A stretch of 64,000 nt of DNA from Nocardioides carbamazepini. GTDB taxonomy: Bacteria > Actinomycetota > Actinomycetes > Propionibacteriales > Nocardioidaceae. The notes beneath the pieces are model-generated. The model was not told the DNA's origin, ran no database searches, and was given only the letters and a program-made list of their open reading frames with translations. The position numbers and the translations under genes were made by a program. Below, in pieces: positions 16,349-25,351 of this stretch; the first letter of the stretch is position 1, and every line of letters starts with the position of its first letter. The stretch is from contig NZ_JAHTLF010000003.1 of NCBI RefSeq assembly GCF_024614185.1, positions 1 through 64,000 of the forward strand, read 5' to 3'.

Positions 16349-16953
16349 GCCGGCTCCCAGGCGAAGCCGTCCGGGTCGCTCGCCGCGGGACCGCCGTCGG
16401 ACAGCACGATCCGGTGCGAGCCGCTGCCCTCGATCGCGACACCGGCGTCCTTGGCCAGCGCCTTGCGGCTGAGCAGGCCGAGGGTCACCGCTCCCGCGCC
16501 GGACTCGAACTCGACGTACTTCCTGCCGAAGCTCTTCGCGACGCCGAAACCGCGCTCGACGTAGAAGCGCTTGCTCGCCGCGACGTCGTCGGCGCCGATG
16601 AGCAGCACGATGCTCTCGATCTCCCGGCTGGCCGGACGGGTGTTCTTCTTGGAGGAGCTGACCACCTTCCAGATCGCGCCGTCGGGCGCGCGGAGCACGC
16701 CGCCGTAGCCCCACAGGGACTTGGTGACCGGCTTGATCGTGGTCGCGCCCGCGTCCAGTGCTGTCGCGACGAGCCCGTCGACGTCGGCCGGCTGGGCCAT
16801 GGTGAGCGAGATGTGGAAGCCCCGAAAGCCGTCGCTCGGCGCCGGGTCGGCGCGGAAGTCGAGCGGGAGGTCCGGCCCGAACGCGCGGGCGTAGAAGTCG
16901 CGGGCGGCGGCCGGGTCGGCCACCTCGAGGGTGAGGGTGTCGATGGAGTTCAT
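16285..16953 (-). CDS. VOC-family (glyoxalase-like) protein with two VOC modules
   Basis: 222 residues. A first VOC module (about 1-110) shows DTLTLEVADPAAARDFYARA and later APDGAIWKV. A second (about 113-205) shows ESIVLLIGADDVAASKRFYVERGF and ends DPDGFAWEP. The paired beta-alpha-beta-beta-beta units are typical of glyoxalase, dioxygenase and bleomycin-resistance folds; no particular reaction can be named. The Lys-rich linker (SSSKKNTRP) between modules is notable. The gene overlaps the convergent TetR gene by 64 nt, the largest such overlap in the window. Confidence 0.75.
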   Translation of the reverse strand: MNSIDTLTLEVADPAAARDFYARAFGPDLPLDFRADPAPSDGFRGFHISLTMAQPADVDGLVATALDAGATTIKPVTKSLWGYGGVLRAPDGAIWKVVSSSKKNTRPASREIESIVLLIGADDVAASKRFYVERGFGVAKSFGRKYVEFESGAGAVTLGLLSRKALAKDAGVAIEGSGSHRIVLSDGGPAASDPDGFAWEPAQRQAPDTTSSNAAPISSSND

Positions 16954-17016
16954 GTCTCCGACGGTAGGCGCGCCGGACCGCCGCTGCTTCTCGATTCCTG
17001 ACGGCTTCCGGGCGCG

Positions 17017-17886
17017 TCAGACCGGCAGGTCGTAGGCGGCGCGGGTGTTGTCCGCGAAGAACTGCGCCCCCTCCTGGTCCGTCGCCAGCTCCGCGACCAG
17101 CGGCACGATCGCGCCCAGCAGGTCGGCGTGCCCGACGCGCAGCGAGTCGATCGGCATGTTCGAGCCGAAGAGCAGCCGGTCCCAGCCCCAGGCCGCGACG
17201 GCGCCCTCCAGCCACGGCCGGAGGCTCGCGCCGGTGACCCTCGGCAGCACCATGCCGAGGCCGGAGAACTTGCACATCCAGTCGGTCCCCTCGGCCGCGA
17301 CCCGCATCGCGTCCCGCCAGGCCGCGTGCCCGTCGGGACTGAGATCCTGCGGCGACCCGAGGTGCTCCAGGACGACCCGCAGGCCCGGCCGGGCGGCCAG
17401 GACCGATGCCCAGGCGGGCAGGGTGTCGGGGGTGGCCACGAGGTCGAAGACCAGCTCGTGGTCGGCGAGCCAGTCCAGGATCGCGGGAACCCCGGGGGCG
17501 TCGGGCTCGAGACCCGGGAAGACGCGGATCCCGCGGAGGTGGTCGTACGCCGCCTGCTGGTCCAGGTGCGCGACGAGCTCGGCGACCGGGAGCAGCGGGT
17601 CGACGGTGCCGATTGAGACGATCGGCACCGTCGCGGTGCCGCGCTCCCCCTCCAGCCAGCGTGCCTCCTCGAGATAGGCGTGGGGCGCCGAGCTCGCCGA
17701 CACGTGCACCAGGCCGGCCAGGGTGACCGCCGGGTGGTGGCGCTCGGCGAAGTCGGCGTACCGGTGCCGGTCGAGCAGCCAGGGGCTCCCCGTCCCCTCG
17801 GCGACGCCGTGCAGGCGCGGGTACCAGGGGTTCGCGGCCGGATCCCAGAGGTGGGCGTGGGCGTCGACGATCGTCGGCGGGGTCAT
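17017..17886 (-). CDS. Amidohydrolase-family (amidohydrolase_2) TIM-barrel hydrolase
   Basis: 289 residues. The metal-binding VDAHAHLWDP (HxH) opens the barrel, HLGSPQDLS carries a further His, and LLFGSNMPIDSL supplies the conserved C-terminal acidic strand. This set fits the amidohydrolase_2 group, which includes lactone hydrolases such as 2-pyrone-4,6-dicarboxylate hydrolase and decarboxylases. The substrate is unknown. The gene begins 24 bases after the copper ATPase stop on the same strand and could be read through from it, though function gives no link. Confidence 0.75.
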   Translation of the reverse strand: MTPPTIVDAHAHLWDPAANPWYPRLHGVAEGTGSPWLLDRHRYADFAERHHPAVTLAGLVHVSASSAPHAYLEEARWLEGERGTATVPIVSIGTVDPLLPVAELVAHLDQQAAYDHLRGIRVFPGLEPDAPGVPAILDWLADHELVFDLVATPDTLPAWASVLAARPGLRVVLEHLGSPQDLSPDGHAAWRDAMRVAAEGTDWMCKFSGLGMVLPRVTGASLRPWLEGAVAAWGWDRLLFGSNMPIDSLRVGHADLLGAIVPLVAELATDQEGAQFFADNTRAAYDLPV

Positions 17887-17910
17887 CGGTCTCCGTGGGT
17901 CGTGGGCGGG

Positions 17911-20187
17911 TCAGGACGCCGAGGCGCGGAACCGCCGCAGCCGCAGGCTGTTGGACACCACGAACACCGACGAGAACGCCATCGCGGCGCCTGCCAGCAT
18001 CGGGTTGAGCAGGCCGGCGGCGGCCAGCGGCAGGGCGGCGACGTTGTAGGCGAAGGCCCAGAACAGGTTGCCCTTGATCGTGCCCAGGGTCCGGCGGGAG
18101 AGCCGGATCGCGTCGACCGCGACCTGGAGGTCGCCCCGCACGAGGGTGAGGTCGCTGGCCTCGATCGCCACGTCGGTGCCGGTGCCCATCGCGAGGCCGA
18201 GATCGGCCTGGGCGAGCGCGGCGGCATCGTTGACGCCGTCGCCGACCATGGCGACGACCTTGCCCTCGCCCTGCAGCCGCTTGACGACGTCGACCTTGTC
18301 GGCGGGCAGCACGTCGGCGATGACGTCCGCCTCGGCGATGCCGACCTCGGCCGCGACCGTCCGGGCCACGACGGCGTTGTCGCCGGTGAGCAGGACCGGC
18401 CGCAGGCCGAGCTCGCGCAGCTGCGCGATGGCGGTGGCCGAGGTCGGCTTGATCGCGTCGGCGACCACGACCACCCCGCGGGCCTTGCCGTCCCAGCCCA
18501 CCGCGACCGCCGTACCGCCGGTGCGCTGGGCCTCCTCGAGCGCCGAGGTCAGCTCGGGGGAGAGGTGCTGCGACCACTCCTCCAGGAGCCGCGGCCGCCC
18601 GACCAGGACGGCGTGGCTCACGTCGCCGTCGAGCAGGACGCCCTGGACCCCGAGGCCCTCGACGTTGGCGAAGTCCTCGACCGCGGGCAGCGGACCGGCC
18701 TCGCGGGCGGCATCGGCGATCGCCCGGGCGATGGGGTGCTCCGAGGCGTCCTCGAGCGCGCCGGCGTACCGCAGCACCTCGGCGGCGTCCTCGCCCTCGC
18801 CGGCGACCACGTCACGCAGGGTCATCTTGCCCGTGGTGACCGTGCCGGTCTTGTCGAGGACGACGGTGTCGACCGCGCGGGTCGACTCCAGCACCTCGGG
18901 CCCCTTGATCAGGATGCCGAGCTGTGCGCCGCGACCGGTGCCGACCATGAGAGCGGTCGGCGTGGCCAGGCCGAGGGCGCACGGGCAGGCGATGATGAGG
19001 ACGGCCACCGCGGCGGTGAACGCCGCCGCGAGCCCGTTGCCGGTGCCCAGCCAGAAGCCGAGGGTGCCGGCCGCGAGCACGATGACGATCGGCACGAAGA
19101 TGCCGGAGATCCGGTCGGCCAGGCGCTGCACCTGGGCCTTGCCGTTCTGGGCGTCCTCGACCAGGCGCGCCATCTGGGCGAGTTGGGTGTCGCCGCCGAC
19201 GCGGGTCGCCCGGACGACCAGCCGGCCGCCCACGTTGACGCATGAGCCCACGACCGGGTCGCCCGTAGCGACCTCGACCGGCACGGACTCCCCGGTGAGC
19301 ATCGAGGCGTCGACCGCGGAGCTGCCGCGCTCGACGACGCCGTCGGTCGCGATCTTCTCTCCCGGCCGGACGACGAACAGGTCGCCCACCGCCAGCTGCT
19401 CGACCGGCACCGTGGTCTCGGTGACGCCGTCGGGTCCGAGGACCGCGACCTCCTTGGCGCCGAGCTCGAGCAGCGCCTTGAGCGCCGCTCCCGCCCGCCG
19501 CTTCGAGCGCTGCTCGAAGTAGCGCCCGGCCAGGATGAACGTCGTCACGCCGGCCGCGGCCTCGAGGTAGATGTTGCCGCTGCCGTCGCTGCGCTCGATG
19601 GTGAGCTCGAACGGGTGCGTCATCCCGGTGACACCGGCGGTGCCCCAGAACAGCGCGTAGAGCGACCAGCCCAGCGCGGCGAGCGTGCCGAGCGAGATCA
19701 GCGTGTCCATCGTGGACGTGCCGTGGCGCAGGTTGGTCCAGGCAGCCTTGTGGAACGGGTAGGCGCCCCACAGCACGACCGGCGCGGCCAGCGTGAGCGA
19801 GAGCCACTGCCAGTAGTCGAACTGGAGCGCGGGCACCATCGCCATCGCGATCACGGGCACCGACAGCACCGCCGAGATGACCAGACGGTTGCGCAGCGGC
19901 GCGATCGGGTCGGCCTCGTCGCCGGCGCCCTCCGCACCGCCGTCGGCGGACGGCGGCTTGGGCAGCGCGGCGCCGTAGCCGGCCGCCTCGACCGCCGCGA
20001 CGAGCGCGTCGGTCGAGACGCCCTCGGCGTAGGAGACCTTCGCCTTCTCGGTCGCGTAGTTGACCGTCGCGGTGACGCCGTCGAGCTTGTTGAGCTTGCG
20101 CTCGATCCGGTTGGCGCACGAGGCGCAGGTCATCCCGGTGAGGGCGAGCTCGACCTGCTGCTGGGTGGGGTCAGTGTGCGTGTCCAC
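17911..20187 (-). CDS. copA: Copper-translocating P1B-type ATPase
   Basis: 758 residues. One N-terminal heavy-metal domain with MTCASC (about 19-24) is followed by eight membrane spans. The core motifs are the CPC ion site ([15 protein letters not shown]), the DKTGT phosphorylation site at Asp445, SEHPIARAI, and a GDGVND hinge; the last helix carries MAFSSVFV, whose Met and Ser pair is typical of Cu(I) pumps. It exports Cu(I) across the cytoplasmic membrane. GTG 20187 has a GGAGAG site and the coding region overlaps the upstream secreted protein by 17 nt. Together with copZ and csoR it is a standard copper-efflux set. Confidence 0.93.
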   Translation of the reverse strand: MDTHTDPTQQQVELALTGMTCASCANRIERKLNKLDGVTATVNYATEKAKVSYAEGVSTDALVAAVEAAGYGAALPKPPSADGGAEGAGDEADPIAPLRNRLVISAVLSVPVIAMAMVPALQFDYWQWLSLTLAAPVVLWGAYPFHKAAWTNLRHGTSTMDTLISLGTLAALGWSLYALFWGTAGVTGMTHPFELTIERSDGSGNIYLEAAAGVTTFILAGRYFEQRSKRRAGAALKALLELGAKEVAVLGPDGVTETTVPVEQLAVGDLFVVRPGEKIATDGVVERGSSAVDASMLTGESVPVEVATGDPVVGSCVNVGGRLVVRATRVGGDTQLAQMARLVEDAQNGKAQVQRLADRISGIFVPIVIVLAAGTLGFWLGTGNGLAAAFTAAVAVLIIACPCALGLATPTALMVGTGRGAQLGILIKGPEVLESTRAVDTVVLDKTGTVTTGKMTLRDVVAGEGEDAAEVLRYAGALEDASEHPIARAIADAAREAGPLPAVEDFANVEGLGVQGVLLDGDVSHAVLVGRPRLLEEWSQHLSPELTSALEEAQRTGGTAVAVGWDGKARGVVVVADAIKPTSATAIAQLRELGLRPVLLTGDNAVVARTVAAEVGIAEADVIADVLPADKVDVVKRLQGEGKVVAMVGDGVNDAAALAQADLGLAMGTGTDVAIEASDLTLVRGDLQVAVDAIRLSRRTLGTIKGNLFWAFAYNVAALPLAAAGLLNPMLAGAAMAFSSVFVVSNSLRLRRFRASAS

Positions 20188-21118
20188 TGCTCTCTCCGTG
20201 CTCCTGGGGCTGGCTCTTCCCGGTGCCGCCGGCGGTGACGGTGAAGGCCGCGGTGCGGACCACGCCGTCGTGCTGGAAGTCGAGGTAGAGGTGGTAGGTC
20301 CCGGCGCTGGGGACGGCGGTGTGGAACACGACGTCCGGCCCCGGCCGGGTCGTCCCGTCGCCGGGCTCCCCGTCCGGGTGGACGTGGAGGTAGGCCAGGT
20401 CGCCGGAGCGCAGCGCGACCAGGTGGCCGTAGGCGCCGAGGTAGGGCTGCAGGTCGGTGACCGGCTTCCCGTCCTTGCTGACGCTGAGCGTGAGCCTCGC
20501 GTCGGCACCGGCGTCCAGGTCGCCGTCGAGGGTGACCTGGTAGCCGTCTACGGTCGCGGTGCGGCTCTCCTGCGCGGGCGGCACGGCCTCGTAGCTGCCG
20601 TCGACCGCGAGGTCGGTGCCCAGGGTGAGCGCGTCGCCGCCGGTCGCCTTGAAGTCGGCGAACAGCCGCCACGTCCCGGGCGTCAGCGCCAGGTCGACGG
20701 ACCAGGTGCCGCCGGTCAGGGTGGGGTGGACGTGCTGGAAGCCGCTGAGGTCACGCCGTACGGCGATCAGGTGGAGCTGCTTCTCGTGCTGCACGTCGTA
20801 CGCCGTCACGGGGGCGCCGTCGGGTCCGTTGATGGTGAAGCTCACCGGGACCGCATCCCCGGGGAGCGCCCGGGGCTGGTCGAGGGTGAGGGTGTAGCCG
20901 TCCTGCGATGTCATGAGTCCTCCTGGGATCTCGGTCTCCGCCTCGGCGGGGTCCTGCGGGGTGTCGCTCGCGGTGGCGTCACCGGCGTGCGTCTCGTGGC
21001 TGGGCGCCGCCGAGTCGCTCGCGGCGACCGGGCCGACGGCCCGGCCGACGAGAAGGGCGATGCCGAACACGACGGCGGCGATGGCCCCGAAGCCGGCGAG
21101 CCGTGTCGGGGTGTTCAT
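20171..21118 (-). CDS. Secreted or membrane-anchored His-rich copper-associated protein
   Basis: 315 residues. One N-terminal membrane helix (about 8-32, [18 protein letters not shown]) works as signal or anchor. Two homologous beta-sandwich halves follow, one with [20 protein letters not shown], the other with [11 protein letters not shown] and [10 protein letters not shown], so each half has an HVHP motif suited to metal binding. The tail ([11 protein letters not shown]) and an early HETH add more His. It lies between copZ (ATGA overlap) and copA (17-nt overlap), which implies a role in extracytoplasmic copper binding or hand-off. The molecular role is not established. Confidence 0.7.
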   Translation of the reverse strand: MNTPTRLAGFGAIAAVVFGIALLVGRAVGPVAASDSAAPSHETHAGDATASDTPQDPAEAETEIPGGLMTSQDGYTLTLDQPRALPGDAVPVSFTINGPDGAPVTAYDVQHEKQLHLIAVRRDLSGFQHVHPTLTGGTWSVDLALTPGTWRLFADFKATGGDALTLGTDLAVDGSYEAVPPAQESRTATVDGYQVTLDGDLDAGADARLTLSVSKDGKPVTDLQPYLGAYGHLVALRSGDLAYLHVHPDGEPGDGTTRPGPDVVFHTAVPSAGTYHLYLDFQHDGVVRTAAFTVTAGGTGKSQPQEHGESSGHAH

Positions 21119-21321
21119 GCGAGCTGGTAGCCGGCCTCCTCGACGGCGGCCTTCACGGCGGACTCGTCGAGGGGGGCGGCGCTGGTGATCGTGACCGCAC
21201 CGGTGGGCAGGTCGATCGCGACGTCCTCGACGCCGGTGATCTCCTGCACCTCCTCGGTGACGGAGGCGACGCAGTGGCCGCAGGTCATGCCGGTGACGGT
21301 GAAGGTCTGGGTGGCGCTCAT
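21115..21321 (-). CDS. copZ: Copper chaperone CopZ (heavy-metal-associated domain)
   Basis: 68 residues making one HMA ferredoxin-like domain with the Cu(I)-binding MTCGHC near residues 12-17, followed by the expected helix (VASVTEEVQ) and strands. It should bind cytoplasmic Cu(I) and pass it to the CopA N-domain, whose site is MTCASC. Its stop overlaps the start of the His-rich protein (ATGA), in the order csoR-copZ-protein-copA. Confidence 0.92.
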   Translation of the reverse strand: MSATQTFTVTGMTCGHCVASVTEEVQEITGVEDVAIDLPTGAVTITSAAPLDESAVKAAVEEAGYQLA

Positions 21322-21368
21322 GGCGAGCTCCTCTCCTGGTGGTGTGGGTGGGGTGGTCGGGGGACGCG

Positions 21369-21686
21369 TCAGGAACGGACCAGGCGGGCGATGGCGTCGG
21401 AGGCCTCCTTGAGCTTGATGGCTGCCTCCTCACCTCCCTCCTGGGCGGCGTTCACGACGCAGTGCGCCATGTGCTCGTCGAGCAGGCCGAGGGCGACGGA
21501 CTGCAGGGCCTTCGTCATGGCGGAGACCTGGGTGAGGATGTCGATGCAGTACTGCTCCTCCTCGACCATCCGCTGCAGTCCCCGCGCCTGGCCCTCGATG
21601 CGGCGCAGCCGCTTGAGGTAGTCGTCCTTGGTGCGGTTGGCGATGTAGCTGTGCTGGTGCTCCGCGCCGGTTCCGGTGTGTGCCAT
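21369..21686 (-). CDS. csoR: Copper-sensing repressor CsoR
   Basis: 105 residues of the DUF156/CsoR four-helix fold. The Cu(I) ligands Cys-His-Cys are visible: Cys in EEQYCIDILTQ and His-x3-Cys in LLDEHMAHCV. The Arg and Lys residues in RLRRIEGQARG are the DNA-contact helix. It releases DNA on binding Cu(I). Two matching operators lie upstream between it and the divergent exporter, so it should control itself, copZ/copA and the MFS gene. Confidence 0.93.
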   Translation of the reverse strand: MAHTGTGAEHQHSYIANRTKDDYLKRLRRIEGQARGLQRMVEEEQYCIDILTQVSAMTKALQSVALGLLDEHMAHCVVNAAQEGGEEAAIKLKEASDAIARLVRS

Positions 21687-21730
21687 GGCCCTGTGTCCTT
21701 CGTGTGCTGGGGTTCGACCTGTGTGAACAG

Positions 21731-21747
21731 GATACCCCCCTGCGGTA
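21731..21747. promoter_or_regulatory. CsoR operator, csoR-proximal
   Basis: ATACCCCCCTGCGGTAT is a 17-bp G/C-centred palindrome (ATACC/GGTAT arms) 44 bases upstream of csoR. It fits the TACCC-CCTA-GGGTA consensus of CsoR and RicR boxes with changes only in the centre. Confidence 0.8.
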
Positions 21748-21779
21748 TTCCGTGGTAGCGTCCCGCCTTGTCCTAAACC

Positions 21780-21796
21780 ATACCCCCCTAGGGTAT
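21780..21796. promoter_or_regulatory. CsoR operator, exporter-proximal
   Basis: ATACCCCCCTAGGGTAT is a near-consensus 17-bp CsoR box. Its centre is 49 bases from that of the first box, and it lies 31 bases before the MFS start. An in-frame ATG at 21795 overlaps it, which argues that translation begins at 21828 instead. Confidence 0.85.
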
Positions 21797-21827
21797 GAAG
21801 TCAAGCCGGAAGAAGGAGAGAACTCAG

Positions 21828-23231
21828 ATGTCAGTCACGACTGCGCCAGCGACCAACCGGCGCTGGCTCGGGCTCGCGGTCATCGCCGCCGCCCAGTTCA
21901 TGGTCATCATGGACACCTCGATCATCGGTGTCGCGCTGCCGGAGATGCAGCGGGACCTGGGCTTCACGCCCGAGAACCTGTCCTGGGTGTTCAACGCGTA
22001 CGTCGTCGCGTTCGGCGGCCTGCTCCTGCTCGGGGGCAAGGTGTCCGACGTCTTCGGGGCGCGCAACGTCTTCGTCGCCGGGTGGCTGGTCCTCGCGGCC
22101 GGCTCGCTGGTCGCGGCCGTCGCCGGGAACGTCGAGGTCGAGCTCGCCGGGCGCGCGATCCAGGGCGCGGGCGCCGCGCTCATCGCACCCGCCGCGCTGA
22201 CCCTGCTGATGATGCTGTTCGGCAGCGAGCCGCGCGAGCTGACCAAGGCCCTCGCCCTGTACGGCGCCGCCGCTCCCGCCGGCGGAACGGCCGGTGTCTT
22301 CCTCGGCGGGGTGATCACCGAGTACCTCAGCTGGCCGTGGGTGTTCGCGATCAACCTGCCGATCGCGGTCCTCATCCTCGCGCTCGTGCCCGGCTCGATG
22401 CCGGGCGGTCGCGCCGCCGGCTCGCGGCGCGTCGACCTCGTCGGCGCGGTCACCGTGACCGCCGGACTCGCCGCCCTCGTGTACGCCGTGGTCCAGGCCC
22501 CCGAGGTGGGCTGGGACGCTCCGCGCACGTGGTGGGTCCTCGCCGCGGGCGTCGTACTGCTCGCCGTCTTCGTCGTCCAGCAGGCTCGCGGTCGCGACCC
22601 GTTGGTCCGGCTCGGCATCTTCCGCGCGCCTGACCTCGCCGCGGCGAACCTCGCCCAGCTGCTGCTCGGCGCCGCCTGGATCCCGATGTGGTTCTTCCTG
22701 AACCTCTACCTCCAGCAGGTCCTCGGCTTCAGCGCCTTCCCCAGCGGCGCCGCTCTGCTGCCGATGACGCTGCTGATCATGGTCGGCATGGTCGTGCTGG
22801 CGCCCAGGGTGCTGGCCCTGGTCGGCGTCCGGACCGCGACCGTGAGCGGCCTGGTCCTGCTCGCCGTCGGCATGGCCTGGCTGGCGATGATCGACCCGGA
22901 CGGCAGCTACGCGGTCGACGTACTCCCGGCCTCGCTGGTCGCCGCGCTCGGCATGTCGCTCGCCTTCATCCCCACCCTCGGCACCGCGATCTCCGCGGCA
23001 CCGCCGGAGGAGGGCGGGCTCGCGTCGGGCATCGTCAACACGAGCTACCAGATCGGCTCCGCGCTCGGCCTCGCCGTGATGACCGCGATCGCGGCCGCCG
23101 CGGGTGCCGACCGGCTCGGCGACCCGGGCGCCCTCACGGAGGGCTACTCCGCGGCCTTCGTCGGCGCCGCGGTCGTGGCCGCGGTGGGTGCCGTGGCCGC
23201 CGGTGCCCTCCTGCGGGGCAACCGGTCGTGA
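21828..23231 (+). CDS. DHA2-type MFS exporter under CsoR control
   Basis: 467 residues and about fourteen hydrophobic spans, as in the EmrB/QacA (DHA2) group. Signature: MVIMDTSIIGVALPEMQ in helix 1 and the GGxGAALIAPAAL region. Such proteins use the proton gradient to expel drugs or other organic compounds. The start at 21828 has an AAGGAG site; the 11-residue longer form from 21795 would begin inside the CsoR box. Because the gene is divergent from csoR and behind a CsoR box, it should be induced by copper. Possible cargo includes copper-chelating compounds, but that is inference. Confidence 0.8.
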   Translation: MSVTTAPATNRRWLGLAVIAAAQFMVIMDTSIIGVALPEMQRDLGFTPENLSWVFNAYVVAFGGLLLLGGKVSDVFGARNVFVAGWLVLAAGSLVAAVAGNVEVELAGRAIQGAGAALIAPAALTLLMMLFGSEPRELTKALALYGAAAPAGGTAGVFLGGVITEYLSWPWVFAINLPIAVLILALVPGSMPGGRAAGSRRVDLVGAVTVTAGLAALVYAVVQAPEVGWDAPRTWWVLAAGVVLLAVFVVQQARGRDPLVRLGIFRAPDLAAANLAQLLLGAAWIPMWFFLNLYLQQVLGFSAFPSGAALLPMTLLIMVGMVVLAPRVLALVGVRTATVSGLVLLAVGMAWLAMIDPDGSYAVDVLPASLVAALGMSLAFIPTLGTAISAAPPEEGGLASGIVNTSYQIGSALGLAVMTAIAAAAGADRLGDPGALTEGYSAAFVGAAVVAAVGAVAAGALLRGNRS

Positions 23232-23321
23232 CCGGCCGGGACGTCCTCAAGGCCGCCGCCGCCTGCGCACTGCGCTGCGCGGCGGCGGCCCTGGCCGGGA
23301 CGCTCGTGCGAGCATCGGCGG

Positions 23322-23924
23322 ATGGAACGGGTCCGCCTCCGCCGTCGTCGTGCGGATGACCTGCCGGCACTCGCCGAGGGGTTGCTCGCCCAGCAGCGCA
23401 CGACGCGCTACCCGTTCCGTGACCCGTTGCCGGTGCCCGTCGAGCAGTTCCTCCACGCGGACGATGCGTTGTCGGCGTGGATCGCGGAGCTCGACGGCCG
23501 CCCGGTCGGCCACGTGTGCCGGACCGGTCCGCCGGCCGGGTTCCCGGACGCTGCCGCGCTCAACGACGCGTGTGCCGCGGCCAACGGCTGCGCCGTCGAT
23601 GCCCTCGGCTGGGTGAGCACCCTGTTCGTGGGCGCCGACGTGCGCGGGAGAGGCCTCGGCCGGCTTCTGCTCGACGCGGTGGTCGACGACATCCGGGCAG
23701 CCGGCCTCCGCCCGTGCCTCGAGGTCCTGCCCGTGCACCCCGCGGCGTTGGCCCTCTATCGCCGGAGCGGCTGGTCCGAGGTGCTCGCGCTGCGGCCGGC
23801 CTGGCTGCGCGAGGCCGCGGGGGAGGAGGGCCCGGATGTCGTGGTGATGGTGCTGCGCACCGGTGATCTCGCGGGACCGGCGGCGCCAGGATCCTCGGAC
23901 GACGCCTGCCCGACCGTGCGGTGA
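23322..23924 (+). CDS. GNAT-family N-acetyltransferase
   Basis: 200 residues. The acetyl-CoA loop reads VGADVRGRGLGRLLLDAVVDD (motif A; V-x-x-x-x-R-G-x-G), preceded by VSTLF and followed by the CLEVLPVHPAALALYRRSGW motif B. The substrate is unknown. It stands alone between the MFS gene and the CNNM-like gene; the start is the first ATG with the family N-terminus. Confidence 0.8.
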   Translation: MERVRLRRRRADDLPALAEGLLAQQRTTRYPFRDPLPVPVEQFLHADDALSAWIAELDGRPVGHVCRTGPPAGFPDAAALNDACAAANGCAVDALGWVSTLFVGADVRGRGLGRLLLDAVVDDIRAAGLRPCLEVLPVHPAALALYRRSGWSEVLALRPAWLREAAGEEGPDVVVMVLRTGDLAGPAAPGSSDDACPTVR

Positions 23925-23951
23925 CCGAGGGCGGACTTCTAAGATCCCGCC

Positions 23952-24014
23952 ATGGACGAGTCCCGATGTCGTTTCCGTTCACCTGTCGCGTCGCGGGCGG
24001 GTGAACGGCGATGA
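23952..24014 (+). CDS. Putative 20-residue leaderless upstream peptide
   Basis: ATG 23952 lies six bases after TAAGAT (23940-23945), a -10-like hexamer, so the transcript may start at or beside the codon. The frame encodes 20 residues rich in Arg and Ser with one Cys (MDESRCRF at the start) and ends in CGATGA, whose TGA overlaps the ATG of the membrane protein at 24011. This is a candidate translationally coupled uORF; no homologue is known to me. Confidence 0.35.
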   Translation: MDESRCRFRSPVASRAGERR

Positions 24015-25351
24015 TCGACACGCAGACCTTCGTGAACCTCGGCCTGGTCGTGGCCTTCGTGCTGGTCGGCGGTGTCTTCGCGGCCACCGAGCTGGCCCTG
24101 GTCTCCCTGCGGGACTCCCAGGTGAGCCAGCTCGCGCAGCGCGGCGGTCGCGGCCTGCGGGTCGCGGCGATCGCCCGCGATCCCAACCGCTTCCTGTCGG
24201 CGGTCCAGATCGGGGTCACGGTCGCGGGCTTCTTCTCGGCCGCGTACGGCGGCTCGACCCTCGCGCCCGACGTGGCGCCGTACCTCGTCGACCTCGGGCT
24301 CGGCCCGGACGCCGCGGACACCGCCGCCCTCGTCGTGATGACGCTCCTGATCGCCTACCTCTCGCTGGTGCTCGGCGAGCTGGTCCCCAAGCGGCTCGCG
24401 CTGCAGCGGGCGGCCGAGGTGGCCACGCTGACCGGGCCGGTGCTCGACCGGTTCGCGACCTTGATGCGCCCGGTGATCTGGCTGCTCTCCATCTCCACCA
24501 ACGCCCTCGTGCGCCTGCTCGGCGGCGACCCCGACGCGACGTCGGAGGAGGTGAGCAAGGAGGAGCTGCGCGAGATCGTCGCGAGTCACGAGGGCCTCGC
24601 GGCCGAGGAGCGGCAGATCCTCGGCGACGTCTTCGCCGCGACCCGCAGCAACCTCAAGGAGGTCATGCGCCCGCGCGGCGACGTCGTCTTCGTGCGGGGC
24701 GGCATGCCGCTGGCGGAGGCCGCCTCGTGGGTCGCCGACCAGCCGTACTCGCGCTTCCCGGTGATCGGCGAGGACTTCGACGACATCACCGGCTTCGTGC
24801 ACGTCCGCGACCTGCTCGGTGACCACGGGGCGCACCGGACGGTCGACGACGTCCGACGCGACGTGCTGCACCTGCCCGGCACCAACAAGGTGCTGCCGAC
24901 CGTCGTACTGCTCCGCAAGGAGGGGACGCACCTGGCCATCGTCGTCGACGAGTTCGGCGGCACCGACGGCATCGTGACGCTCGAGGACCTGGTCGAGGAG
25001 ATCGTCGGCGACATCCGCGACGAGTACGACCAGGAGCCCGACGGACTCCTGGTCCGGCGCTCGGGCGGTCCCGCCGGTCCCGCGTTCGTCCCCGGTGGGC
25101 TGACCATCGAGGACGTCGCGGAGGAGACCGGCGTGGAGCTCCCGGACGGCGACTACGAGACCGTGGCCGGCTATCTGCTCGCCCGGCTCGGCCGGGTCGC
25201 CGAGGTCGGTGACGAGGTCGAGGTCGGCGCCGCCCTCCTGCGGGTCGCCGCGGTCGACGGGCGCCGCATCACCCAGGTCGAGGTCGTCGCGACGCCGGCG
25301 CCGTCCGACGAGCAGCCCGGCGACCCGGGCGGGTCAGGCGGGTCGGACTAG
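24011..25351 (+). CDS. CNNM/CorC-type (HlyC) membrane protein with DUF21, CBS pair and CorC domain
   Basis: 446 residues. Residues 1-190 are a DUF21 domain with three or four membrane helices (AATELALVSLRDSQVS, RFLSAVQIGVTVAGFF, GELVPKRLALQRAAEV). Two CBS motifs follow (PYSRFPVIGEDFDDITGFVHVRDLL and VDEFGGTDGIVTLEDLVEEIVGDI cores), then a CorC/HlyC C-terminal domain (about 340-425). The family handles Mg2+ or Co2+ export and homeostasis, though some are called haemolysins. Its start overlaps a possible 20-codon uORF, and its last 4 nt overlap the convergent IclR gene. Confidence 0.85.
   Translation: MIDTQTFVNLGLVVAFVLVGGVFAATELALVSLRDSQVSQLAQRGGRGLRVAAIARDPNRFLSAVQIGVTVAGFFSAAYGGSTLAPDVAPYLVDLGLGPDAADTAALVVMTLLIAYLSLVLGELVPKRLALQRAAEVATLTGPVLDRFATLMRPVIWLLSISTNALVRLLGGDPDATSEEVSKEELREIVASHEGLAAEERQILGDVFAATRSNLKEVMRPRGDVVFVRGGMPLAEAASWVADQPYSRFPVIGEDFDDITGFVHVRDLLGDHGAHRTVDDVRRDVLHLPGTNKVLPTVVLLRKEGTHLAIVVDEFGGTDGIVTLEDLVEEIVGDIRDEYDQEPDGLLVRRSGGPAGPAFVPGGLTIEDVAEETGVELPDGDYETVAGYLLARLGRVAEVGDEVEVGAALLRVAAVDGRRITQVEVVATPAPSDEQPGDPGGSGGSD

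Noticed and set aside
21795..21827. MFS start at ATG 21795
   Set aside because: That codon lies in the CsoR box and lacks a ribosome site, while ATG 21828 has AAGGAG at a suitable distance.
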